Source of the DNA: DATFGK01 sp046712825
GTDB taxonomy: Bacteria > Actinomycetota > AC-67
NCBI GenBank assembly: GCA_046712825.1
Contig: JBKKCR010000207.1
Span: forward strand, 1-7,268
DNA length: 7,268 nt
Direction of reading: 5' to 3'
This document shows positions 1 through 6,128 of this stretch, piece by piece; the first letter of the stretch is position 1; every line of letters starts with the position of its first letter. The position numbers and the translations under genes are program-made. The notes beneath the pieces are model-generated. The model worked only from the letters and a program-made list of their open reading frames with translations. It did not search any database and was not told the origin of the DNA.

Positions 1-42
1 GCGCAGTACGTCCTGAAGGCACGGGGAGAGGTGATTGCGTGA
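1..42 (+). CDS. C-terminal end of an upstream gene (partial)
   Basis: The first frame reads in-frame to a TGA at 40-42 and encodes a tail AQYVLKARGEVIA. The stop overlaps the GTG of the next gene (GTGA, 39-42), the usual sign of translational coupling, so this is very probably a real coding end. The tail is too short to identify. In some actinobacteria the neighbour upstream of the manC-like gene is a CDP-alcohol phosphatidyltransferase, and a hydrophobic-then-basic tail would fit that family, but this is a guess from gene order. Confidence 0.6.
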   Translation, partial: AQYVLKARGEVIA

Positions 43-2531
43 AAGCCGTCGTGATGGCGGGTGGGGAGGGGACTCGGCTGCGGCCGCTGACCTCGAACCA
101 GCCGAAACCGATGGTTCCAATGGTCAATCGTCCGCTCATGGAGCACATCGTCCTCCTGCTGAAGAAGCACGGATTGACCGACGTGATCGTCACGGTCCAG
201 TTCCTCGCGAGTCTCGTGCGCACGTACTTCGGCGACGGCGAGGATCTCGGCGTGTCGCTCGCTTATGCGACCGAGGAGACACCGCTCGGGACGGCCGGCA
301 GCGTGAAGAACGCGGAAGGCGCGCTCGACGACACGTTCCTCGTGATCTCCGGCGACGCGCTCACCGACATCGACCTCGAGAAGGTCGCCGCATTCCATCG
401 TGAGAAAGGCGCGATGGCCACCGTCGTGCTCTCGCGCCAGCCCAACCCGCTCGACTACGGCATCGTCATCGCCGACGAGGAAGGCCGCATCGAACGGTTC
501 CTCGAGAAGCCGGGCTGGGGGCAGGTGTTCAGCGACACGGTGAACACCGGCATCTACGTGCTGGAGCCGGAGATCTTCAAGCACATCCCGGCCGACACGC
601 CGTTCGACTTCTCCAAGGACCTCTTCCCGATACTGCTCGAGCAGGGTGCGCCGGTCTACGGCTACGTCGCCGAGGGGTACTGGTGCGACGTGGGAACCAT
701 CGAGACGTACATGCGCGCGCACAAGGACATACTCGAGCGCCGAGTCGACACCGAGATCGCCGGGTTCGAGATCGCCGACGGCGTCTGGATCGACGACGGC
801 GCGATCGTGGACCCCGACGCGAAGATCGACGGGCCGGTCGTGCTGGGACAGCACGCCAAGGTCGAGGCCGGCGCACACATCCGTGAGTTCACGGTCATCG
901 GTAACAACAGCGTCGTGAAGTCCGGTGCATTCCTGCACCGCGCGATCGTCCACGACAACGCCTACGTCGGCGAAGGAGTAAACCTCCGCGGCTGCATCCT
1001 CGGGCGAAACGCGGACGTGCGGCGCGGTGCGCGGCTAGAGGAAGGCGTCGTGCTCGGCGACGAGGGGTTCGTCGGCGAGAACGCCGTGCTGCAGCCCAAC
1101 GTCAAGGTGTATCCGTTCAAGTCGGTCGAGGCCGGCGCGGTCATCGGACGGAGCATCATCTGGGAGGCCCGCGGAACGCGGACGCTGTTCGGTCACCGTG
1201 GGGTCTCGGGTCTTATCAACATCGACATCACGCCCGAGCTCGCCGTTCGCCTCGGCGGTGCGTACGCCGCGACCCTGAAACGAGGCTCGACGGTGGTCAC
1301 CTGCCGGGACCAATCCCGCGCCGCGAGGACGATCAAGCGCGCCTTCATCGCCGGCTTGAATGGATCCGGGATCCATGTGCACGACCTCGAGGTCGCGCCC
1401 GTTCCCGTCGCGAGGTTCAACCTCCGCACCGCGCGCGCGACCGGCGGCGTGTCCGTCGAGACGGTTCCCGGCGACGCCCAGTCCATCGAGATCCGGTTCT
1501 TCGACTCCTCGGGCGCCGACATCGACGAGGGGGCCGAGCGAGCCATCGAGCGCGTCTATTTCCGCGAGGACGCGCGCCGCGCCTTCCCCGATGAGATCGG
1601 CGAGCTGCGATTCCCGCCGCGAGCGCTGGAGTTCTATCAGGCGGGCCTGCTCTCCACGCTCGACGTGGAAGCGATCCGGCGCGCGAACGTCAAGGCCGTC
1701 GTCGATTGCGCGTTCGGGCCGACGGCGCTCGTTCTTCCCGGCATCCTCGGCAGGCTGGGAACCGACATCCTCACCGTGAACTCCTACGTCGACGAGAACC
1801 GCACGACGATGTCCGACGAAGAGCGTCGCTACCGGCTCGACGACCTTGCGTCTCTGGTGCGGGCGTCGCGCGCGCGCTTCGGGGCGCTGTTCGACACGCT
1901 CGGGGAGCGGATCCAGCTCGTGCTGGAAGGCGGCATCGAGGTTCCGACCGAACGCGCTCTTCTCTTCCTGCTGGATCTGGTTTGCGAGCGGCGCGGCCCC
2001 GGCGTCGTCGTGCTCCCGGTATCTGCGCCGGCCGTCGCGGAGACGATCGCGGCCAAGCACGGCTGCACGGTTCGCCGGACTCCGCACGCGGCAAGCGCTC
2101 TGATGGCGGCCGCGGTCGAGGAGCGGGCCATCTTCGCCGGAGGCCTCGACGGCGCTTACGTCTTCCCGGACTTCACACCGGCATTCGACGCCCTGGCATC
2201 CTTCTGCCGGTTCCTGGAGATCCTGGCTACATCGGAGGGCTCGCTCATCGATCGGCTCGAAAGGATCCCCAACACCCACATCCGTCACGCCACCGTCGTT
2301 ACCCCTTGGGAGAAGAAAGGGGCGGTCATGCGGTACGTGGCCACGGCGGCCCGCGGCGACCGCACGGAGGACATCGAAGGTCTGAAGGTCTTCCACGGCC
2401 AGGATTGGGCGCTCGTCCTTCCCGACCCGGAGGACCCGATCACCCACGTATGGGCCGAGGGCGGCACATCCGACGCGGCGGAGGGCTGGCTCGAACGGTA
2501 CGTGGCGATGGTCCGCGCCGGGCTCGCCTGA
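39..2531 (+). CDS. ManC-like mannose-1-phosphate guanylyltransferase with degenerate phosphomannomutase domain
   Basis: An 830-residue cytosolic protein with three parts. Residues 1-235 are a nucleotidyltransferase: the NTP loop GGEGTRLRPLT is at 8-18, PKP at 22-24, the metal site SGDALTD at 104-110, and EKP at 156-158. Residues 245-375 are hexapeptide-type left-handed beta-helix repeats. Residues 380-830 align with alpha-D-phosphohexomutases (LFGHRGVSG at 383-391) but lack the catalytic loops. The likely reaction is mannose-1-phosphate + GTP to GDP-mannose; glucose-1-phosphate or another NTP cannot be excluded. Length and layout match the large ManC-type proteins of actinobacteria and cyanobacteria. 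The GTG start at 39 overlaps the upstream stop and has a GGGGAG-type ribosome site at 23-28. The enzyme class is seen in the sequence; the sugar is inferred. Confidence 0.88.
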   Translation: MKAVVMAGGEGTRLRPLTSNQPKPMVPMVNRPLMEHIVLLLKKHGLTDVIVTVQFLASLVRTYFGDGEDLGVSLAYATEETPLGTAGSVKNAEGALDDTFLVISGDALTDIDLEKVAAFHREKGAMATVVLSRQPNPLDYGIVIADEEGRIERFLEKPGWGQVFSDTVNTGIYVLEPEIFKHIPADTPFDFSKDLFPILLEQGAPVYGYVAEGYWCDVGTIETYMRAHKDILERRVDTEIAGFEIADGVWIDDGAIVDPDAKIDGPVVLGQHAKVEAGAHIREFTVIGNNSVVKSGAFLHRAIVHDNAYVGEGVNLRGCILGRNADVRRGARLEEGVVLGDEGFVGENAVLQPNVKVYPFKSVEAGAVIGRSIIWEARGTRTLFGHRGVSGLINIDITPELAVRLGGAYAATLKRGSTVVTCRDQSRAARTIKRAFIAGLNGSGIHVHDLEVAPVPVARFNLRTARATGGVSVETVPGDAQSIEIRFFDSSGADIDEGAERAIERVYFREDARRAFPDEIGELRFPPRALEFYQAGLLSTLDVEAIRRANVKAVVDCAFGPTALVLPGILGRLGTDILTVNSYVDENRTTMSDEERRYRLDDLASLVRASRARFGALFDTLGERIQLVLEGGIEVPTERALLFLLDLVCERRGPGVVVLPVSAPAVAETIAAKHGCTVRRTPHAASALMAAAVEERAIFAGGLDGAYVFPDFTPAFDALASFCRFLEILATSEGSLIDRLERIPNTHIRHATVVTPWEKKGAVMRYVATAARGDRTEDIEGLKVFHGQDWALVLPDPEDPITHVWAEGGTSDAAEGWLERYVAMVRAGLA

Positions 2532-2559
2532 AGCGGCGCGTGCAGACAAGGCAGTCCTC

Positions 2560-2589
2560 TTGCGTCCCGAACCTTCTTTTCCCTACGCT
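2560..2589 (+). promoter_or_regulatory. Possible gcvH promoter
   Basis: TTGCGT (2560-2565) and TACGCT (2584-2589) are 18 bases apart in the 79-base gap before gcvH. Each matches the vegetative consensus at only three of six positions, but they keep TTG and the TA...T core. Transcription would begin near 2596, just before the GGAGG ribosome site at 2601-2605. Weak support. Confidence 0.3.
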
Positions 2590-2610
2590 ACGCGCTCCAC
2601 GGAGGTGAGA

Positions 2611-3003
2611 ATGTATCCCGAGGGTCTGAGCTACACGAAAGAACACGAGTGGGCGAAGAAAGAGAACGGCGTAGTCCGGGTCGGGATCACCCATTACGCG
2701 CAGGATGCGCTCGGCGATATCGTCTATGTCGACCTGCCGGGTCCCGGCACCGAAGTCGCCGCCGGGCAACCGTTCGGTGAGGTCGAGTCCACGAAATCCG
2801 TCTCGGACATCTACGCTCCCGTCACCGGCACGATCACCGAGCGCAACGCGCGCCTCGAGGAGTCGCCCGACCTCGTCAATCAGGATCCATACGGCGAAGG
2901 CTGGATGGTCTTGATCGAGTCGAAGACCCCTGCAGAGCTCGACGGGCTCCTTTCTCCAGCCCAGTATCAGGAGTTCATCGCCTCCGAACAGGCATCTTCT
3001 TAG
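2611..3003 (+). CDS. gcvH: Glycine cleavage system H protein
   Basis: A 130-residue lipoyl carrier protein. It shuttles the aminomethyl group of glycine from the P-protein (GcvP) to the T-protein and is reoxidised by the L-protein. The N-terminus LSYTKEHEW (6-14) is typical of the family, and the lipoylation site ESTKSVS puts the modified lysine at K62. The length is normal for GcvH. The ATG at 2611 is chosen because GGAGG (2601-2605) lies five bases upstream and family members start here. An in-frame TTG at 2560 would add 17 residues unlike the family and falls in the putative promoter. The gene sits at the head of a conserved actinobacterial cluster that ends with the glycine dehydrogenase gene in this same window. 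Confidence 0.97.
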   Translation: MYPEGLSYTKEHEWAKKENGVVRVGITHYAQDALGDIVYVDLPGPGTEVAAGQPFGEVESTKSVSDIYAPVTGTITERNARLEESPDLVNQDPYGEGWMVLIESKTPAELDGLLSPAQYQEFIASEQASS

Positions 3004-3032
3004 ACCCAGTCGCGTTTCGACGCCGCGAGTCT
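3002..3032 (+). terminator. Hairpin at the end of gcvH, possible terminator
   Basis: AGAC (3002-3005) pairs with GTCT (3029-3032), and TCGCG (3010-3014) pairs with CGCGA (3024-3028), leaving a four-base bulge and a nine-base loop. It overlaps the gcvH stop codon. No run of T follows, so it is not a classical intrinsic terminator. It may only stabilise the 3' end. Confidence 0.22.
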
Positions 3033-3064
3033 CCACCTCGGCTTCACGCTTCCCGCCTCCAACT

Positions 3065-3093
3065 TTTTGGGTGTCCTCACCCTGTGCTATAAG
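3065..3093 (+). promoter_or_regulatory. Probable promoter of the FHA-merR-hpt unit
   Basis: TATAAG at 3088-3093 is preceded by TGC (3085-3087), giving an extended -10 element, with a poor -35 (TTTTGG, 3065-3070) 17 bases upstream. Transcription would begin near 3100, leaving about 20 bases of leader that carry the ribosome site AGGGGGGA (3106-3113). The spacer contains a perfect inverted repeat, GGGTG-TCCT-CACCC (3069-3082), which could be an operator. Confidence 0.5.
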
Positions 3094-3119
3094 GTCAGGG
3101 CTCTCAGGGGGGACGCGCG

Positions 3120-3602
3120 ATGTATTGCACGAGATGTGGACACGGCAACCCGGACGGCGCGAATTTCTGCGGCCGTTGCGGTGCGCCGCTCGCCGCAGCC
3201 ACGGACGACTCAACCCTCACGCTGCACGTCGGCTCCGCCGAGGAGCCCGACGCCGAATCGGAGGAGCTTGCCGTCTCACTGGACGAGCTGAAGGCCGATG
3301 AGGGCGTGTTGGTCGTGAAGCGCGGCCCGAACGCAGGAAGCACTTTCCTGCTCGACAAGGATCTGACGGGCGCCGGGCGGCACCCGTCTAGCGACATCTT
3401 CCTGGACGACATCACCGTGTCGCGGCGTCACGCCGAGGTCCTGCGCGAAGGGGCGAGGTTCCTCGTCAAGGACGTGGGCAGCCTCAACGGCACCTACGTC
3501 AACCGCGAACGGGTCGACGTCGCCGAACTCTCCACGGGCGACGAGCTTCAGATCGGCAAATTCAAGCTCATGTTCTACACGGCGACGAAGGCGGGCTCGT
3601 GA
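3120..3602 (+). CDS. GarA/OdhI-type FHA protein with N-terminal zinc ribbon
   Basis: A 160-residue soluble protein. Residues 3-20 form a zinc ribbon (C3-x2-C6 and C17-x2-C20). An acidic linker follows (about 28-60). The FHA domain (about 62-153) has the phosphothreonine-binding residues G86-R87, S101-R102-R103-H104 and N123-G124. From memory, the FHA part is strikingly like mycobacterial GarA (VVKRGPNAGS, SDIFLDD, VSRRHAE, GSLNGTYVN). GarA and OdhI inhibit 2-oxoglutarate dehydrogenase and tune glutamate enzymes, and are switched by Ser/Thr kinases through an N-terminal ETTS motif. That motif is absent here; T28, T32 and T34 in the linker are the only nearby threonines. Gene position next to gcvH and the merR gene supports orthology to garA. 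ATG at 3120 has a good ribosome site six bases upstream. Confidence 0.9.
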   Translation: MYCTRCGHGNPDGANFCGRCGAPLAAATDDSTLTLHVGSAEEPDAESEELAVSLDELKADEGVLVVKRGPNAGSTFLLDKDLTGAGRHPSSDIFLDDITVSRRHAEVLREGARFLVKDVGSLNGTYVNRERVDVAELSTGDELQIGKFKLMFYTATKAGS

Positions 3603-4366
3603 AGACCGGCCGGCCCTACATGAGCATCGGGGAGGTCCTCGGAGGCCTCAAGCCGGATTTCCCCGAGATCACGATCTCGAAGATCCGGTTCCTGGAAACG
3701 GAAGGGCTGATCGACCCCGAACGGACGCCCTCCGGATATCGCAAGTTCTACCAGAAGGACATGGACCGGCTGCGCTTCATCCTGTCCCTCCAGCGCGACT
3801 CCTACCTGCCGCTCAAGGTCATCCGCGAGCGCCTGGCCGCCTACGACGCCGGCCTCGTGACCGGCGGGAACGGTGGGGTGCCGGATCCCTCGGCCGCGAT
3901 GGCCGCCGAAGTCCAGCCCGTTGCCAAGGCCACCCGTCCGGAGGTCGAGCCCGACGAGGACATCGCCGAGCCGGCCACCGCTCTCCACCTATCCGAAAGC
4001 GACCTCGCAGCGGCCACAGGCCTTGAGCTCAACGAGGTGCAGTCGCTCCAATCGTTCGGCGTGATCTGCAGGCACACGATGAACGGCGGCACCTACTACG
4101 ACCAGGACGACCTGCTCGTCGGCCGGATCGCTCGCGACTTCCTGCAGTTCGGGGTCGAGGCGCGGCATCTTAAGATGTTTCGCCAGTTCGCCGAGCGCGA
4201 AGCCGCCTTGTTCGAGCAGGTCGTGCTTCCGGCGTTCCGCAACCGCAGCCCCGAGACCCGCAAGCAGGCGACGCAATCGCTGTCGGAGCTGACGCGTCTC
4301 TCAAGGAAACTTCGCCACGCCTTCCTGCGACAGAACCTGCGCGCGTACCTGTCGGGGGATCGCTAG
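3599..4366 (+). CDS. MerR-family regulator, FtsR/Rv1828 type
   Basis: A 255-residue DNA-binding protein. Residues 8-80 are a MerR winged helix-turn-helix (IRFLETEGLI at 29-38, SGYRKF at 45-50). A low-complexity acidic/proline linker (85-125) follows, then a second helix-turn-helix-like region (129-190; LSESDLAAATGLELNEVQSL resembles a MerR recognition segment), and a helical, basic C-terminus. Length and position directly after the FHA gene match Rv1828 of M. tuberculosis and FtsR of Corynebacterium glutamicum, a regulator of ftsZ. The same role here is inferred. The GTG start at 3599 overlaps the FHA stop (GTGA), so translation is probably coupled. An in-frame ATG at 3620 is the alternative and would remove seven residues. 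There are no cysteines in metal-sensor positions. Confidence 0.88.
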   Translation: MKTGRPYMSIGEVLGGLKPDFPEITISKIRFLETEGLIDPERTPSGYRKFYQKDMDRLRFILSLQRDSYLPLKVIRERLAAYDAGLVTGGNGGVPDPSAAMAAEVQPVAKATRPEVEPDEDIAEPATALHLSESDLAAATGLELNEVQSLQSFGVICRHTMNGGTYYDQDDLLVGRIARDFLQFGVEARHLKMFRQFAEREAALFEQVVLPAFRNRSPETRKQATQSLSELTRLSRKLRHAFLRQNLRAYLSGDR

Positions 4367-4945
4367 TTGGCAGAAGGTGCAACGAGCCCAGTCGGGCTCG
4401 TACTGGAACCGGACCAGATCCAGCAGCGCGTCGCCGAGATGGGCGCCGAGATCACGCGTGATCACGCCGGCCGCTCGCCGATCCTGATAGCGGTTCTCAA
4501 GGGATCGGTTCTCTTCCTCGCAGACCTCGTCCGGAGCATCGACCTGCCGGTGCGCGTGGACTTCATGGCGATCTCTTCCTACGGGGACGGCGGCCGCTCC
4601 GGCGTGGTGCGGATCCTGAAGGACCTCTCCGAAGCGATCGAGGGGGAGGACGTCATCCTGGTGGAAGACATCATCGACACCGGCCTCACCGTCACCTATC
4701 TGCTCACCAATCTGCGCGCACGCAAACCGCGCTCGCTCGAGGTCTGCGCCCTCCTCGACAAGAGCGTGCGCCGCATCATCGAGGTGCCGATCCGCTACAA
4801 AGGCTTCGATATCCCCGACGAGTTCGTGATCGGTTACGGCCTCGACCACAACGGCCGGTATCGCAACCTTCGCTCGATCGTCGGCGTCCGCGACCTCGAC
4901 GCCCTCGATACCGATCCGGACCGCGTCGTTTCGCCGTACGTCTAA
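4367..4945 (+). CDS. hpt: Hypoxanthine phosphoribosyltransferase
   Basis: A 192-residue purine-salvage enzyme that transfers phosphoribosyl from PRPP to hypoxanthine (and usually guanine), giving IMP or GMP. The PRPP-binding motif VEDIIDTG lies at 99-106 and the LKG loop at 44-46. The flexible-loop region contains SYG at 71-73, and the purine-binding tail has K132 and FVIGYGLD at 153-160. All the expected parts of a bacterial HPRT are present at normal length. The TTG start at 4367 immediately follows the TAG of the merR gene, with GGGGGA at 4354-4359 as ribosome site, so the gene looks co-transcribed with its upstream neighbours. In mycobacteria hpt sits elsewhere (near tilS and ftsH); its place between ftsR and the DUF151 gene is unlike the M. 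tuberculosis order. Confidence 0.96.
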   Translation: MAEGATSPVGLVLEPDQIQQRVAEMGAEITRDHAGRSPILIAVLKGSVLFLADLVRSIDLPVRVDFMAISSYGDGGRSGVVRILKDLSEAIEGEDVILVEDIIDTGLTVTYLLTNLRARKPRSLEVCALLDKSVRRIIEVPIRYKGFDIPDEFVIGYGLDHNGRYRNLRSIVGVRDLDALDTDPDRVVSPYV

Positions 4946-4975
4946 GCGCGGCGCGACTCGGGCCCGGACGCGCTT
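4944..4975 (+). terminator. Hairpin after hpt, possible terminator
   Basis: AAGCGCG (4944-4950) is perfectly complementary to CGCGCTT (4969-4975), closing an 18-base loop that itself contains the palindrome CGGGCCCG (4959-4966). Only three T follow (4974-4976, partly in the stem). It begins in the hpt stop codon and runs into the putative -35 of the next gene. It may end the FHA-merR-hpt transcript. Confidence 0.35.
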
Positions 4976-5002
4976 TCACCGATAGGGTGGCTGTCGTAGT
5001 CT
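4974..5002 (+). promoter_or_regulatory. Probable promoter of the DUF151 gene
   Basis: TTTCAC (4974-4979) and TAGTCT (4997-5002) are 17 bases apart. The same TAGTCT hexamer serves as the -10 of the second merR gene. A start near 5009 leaves about 30 bases before the GTG at 5038. CACC (4977-4980) and GGTG (4986-4989) form a short inverted repeat within the promoter. Confidence 0.4.
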
Positions 5003-5037
5003 GTACGGCCAGGACGCCGCCCAGGAGGCTTGACGAC

Positions 5038-5514
5038 GTGATCGAACTTCAGCTGGTCGGCGTCCGGGTCGAGCTGCCGACCAACCAGCCGATCGTCCTC
5101 CTCCGGGAGCGCGAGGGGGAGCGCTTCCTCCCGATCTGGATCGGCGCCGTCGAGGCCACCGCCATCGCATTCGCCCTGCAAGGGATAGTGACCCCGCGGC
5201 CGATGACGCACGATCTGCTCAAGAACGTCATCGAGCAACTCAACGTCCGGGTCGACAAGATCGTCATCACCGAGCTCAAGGACTCGACCTTCTACGCGAC
5301 CATCGAGCTGGAGCACAACGGGTCACGTATCGAGGTGTCGAGCAGGCCGAGCGATGCCATCGCGCTCGCCGTCCGGACAAATGTGCCGATCTTCGGCAGC
5401 GAGGAGGTCCTCAACGAGGCCTCGATATTGATCCGTGACGACGAGGAGCAAGAGGTCGAAAAGTTCCGCGAGTTCCTCGAACAGGTGAACCCGGACGACT
5501 TCGCAGGGGCCTGA
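5038..5514 (+). CDS. DUF151 bifunctional nuclease family protein
   Basis: A 158-residue protein, matching Rv1829 of M. tuberculosis in length and position. Family hallmarks are VGVRVELPTNQPIVLL (7-22), LPIWIG..EA (31-40), RPMTHDL (54-60), STFYA (83-87) and SSRPSDAIALA (101-111). The acidic C-terminus DEEQEVEKFREFLEQVNPDDF is also typical. The family is called bifunctional nuclease after a plant member reported to have DNase and RNase activity; the role in bacteria is not settled. The GTG at 5038 is preferred: AGGAGG lies at 5023-5028, nine bases upstream, and the family begins near MIELQLVGVRV. The in-frame GTG at 4987 has no ribosome site and falls inside the promoter. No signal peptide or membrane segment is present. 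Confidence 0.93.
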   Translation: MIELQLVGVRVELPTNQPIVLLREREGERFLPIWIGAVEATAIAFALQGIVTPRPMTHDLLKNVIEQLNVRVDKIVITELKDSTFYATIELEHNGSRIEVSSRPSDAIALAVRTNVPIFGSEEVLNEASILIRDDEEQEVEKFREFLEQVNPDDFAGA

Positions 5515-5580
5515 CCAGCGGGAACACGAACCGAGAACCCTCAACTCCCCATCGAAGGTTCGGCCACCCTCAAGAAATCA

Positions 5581-5610
5581 TTGACAGGCGAATCGACGCC
5601 GCCATAGTCT
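5581..5610 (+). promoter_or_regulatory. Promoter of the second merR gene, with operator-like spacer
   Basis: A consensus -35 TTGACA (5581-5586) and a -10 TAGTCT (5605-5610) are 18 bases apart. The spacer holds the inverted repeat GGCG-N6-CGCC (5587-5600), where MerR proteins normally bind. The octamer ACCCTCAA occurs twice just upstream (5537-5544 and 5566-5573). Transcription would begin near 5617, which rules out the TTG at 5610 as the start codon. Autoregulation is an inference. Confidence 0.55.
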
Positions 5611-5651
5611 TGCATCCGCGTAATTACCCCCTTGTCAGGGAGCCGGGTGCC

Positions 5652-6128
5652 ATGGCTGCAGCGGTTGCGGAAGACGGGTTCCGCGGACCTCAGGTCTGCA
5701 AGATCGTCGGGATCACGTACCGGCAGCTCGACTACTGGGCGAGAACCAAGCTCGTCGAGCCGAGCATCAAGCCGGCCGTCGGATCCGGAAGCCAGCGCAT
5801 GTACGGCTTCACGGACATCGTCCATCTCAAGATAATCAAGAATCTGCTCAACGCCGGCGTCAGCCTCCAGCAGACCCGCCGCGCCGTCGACTACCTCCGG
5901 ACCGAGCTGAAGCAGCCGCTCGAGGAGGTCACGATCATCTCGGATGGGAGTTCCATCTACGCTTGTAAGTCCAAAGACGAGGTGATCGATCTGCTGGGGC
6001 GCGGCCAGGGCGTTTTCGGCATCGCCGTCGGTAAGGTCTACGAGGAGCTGCAGGGGAGCGTTGCCGACCTCAACGTCCGACGGGAAACGGCGGAAGAGAC
6101 GGGCGTCCGCAAAGCTCGCGGCGTCTAG
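5652..6128 (+). CDS. MerR-family regulator, Rv1830 (ResR) type
   Basis: A 158-residue DNA-binding protein. Residues 12-80 form the MerR helix-turn-helix (GPQVCKIVGITYRQLDYWAR at 12-31, RMYGFTDIVHLKIIKNLL at 49-66). The following segment, SDGSSIYACKSKDEVIDLL (97-115) and GRGQGVFGIAVGKVYEEL, is characteristic of the Rv1830 group and unlike metal-sensing MerR proteins; no cysteine cluster is present. In M. tuberculosis Rv1830 (resR) is linked to growth control and antibiotic resilience; whether that carries over is unknown. The ATG at 5652 has AGGGAG at 5637-5642 nine bases upstream. The longer TTG-started reading (5610) overlaps the -10 box and is rejected. The last 68 bases overlap the longest reading of the next gene. 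Confidence 0.9.
   Translation: MAAAVAEDGFRGPQVCKIVGITYRQLDYWARTKLVEPSIKPAVGSGSQRMYGFTDIVHLKIIKNLLNAGVSLQQTRRAVDYLRTELKQPLEEVTIISDGSSIYACKSKDEVIDLLGRGQGVFGIAVGKVYEELQGSVADLNVRRETAEETGVRKARGV

Noticed and set aside
1035..2549. 504-residue open frame on the minus strand
   Set aside because: It lies opposite the manC-like gene, is very rich in Arg, Asp, Glu and Gly, shows no recognisable domain, and is typical of antisense open frames in GC-rich coding DNA.
1706..2608. 300-residue open frame on the plus strand, out of frame with the manC-like gene
   Set aside because: It has Arg/Pro/Gly-rich shadow composition and no motif. The overlapping frame has clear family homology throughout.
2532..2610. 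Glycine riboswitch before gcvH
   Set aside because: The 79-base gap is too short for a glycine aptamer plus promoter, and I see no conserved aptamer elements. The 60-base gap before gcvPA is likewise too short.
5610..5651. Longer start (TTG 5610) for the second merR gene
   Set aside because: The codon overlaps the -10 box, precedes the expected transcription start, and lacks a ribosome site; ATG 5652 has one.
6061..6128. Frameshift joining the second merR gene and the PD-(D/E)XK-like gene into one protein
   Set aside because: The merR product ends at a length and tail plausible for its family, and the following domain is not one I know from Rv1830-type proteins. Overlapping ends are common in this window.
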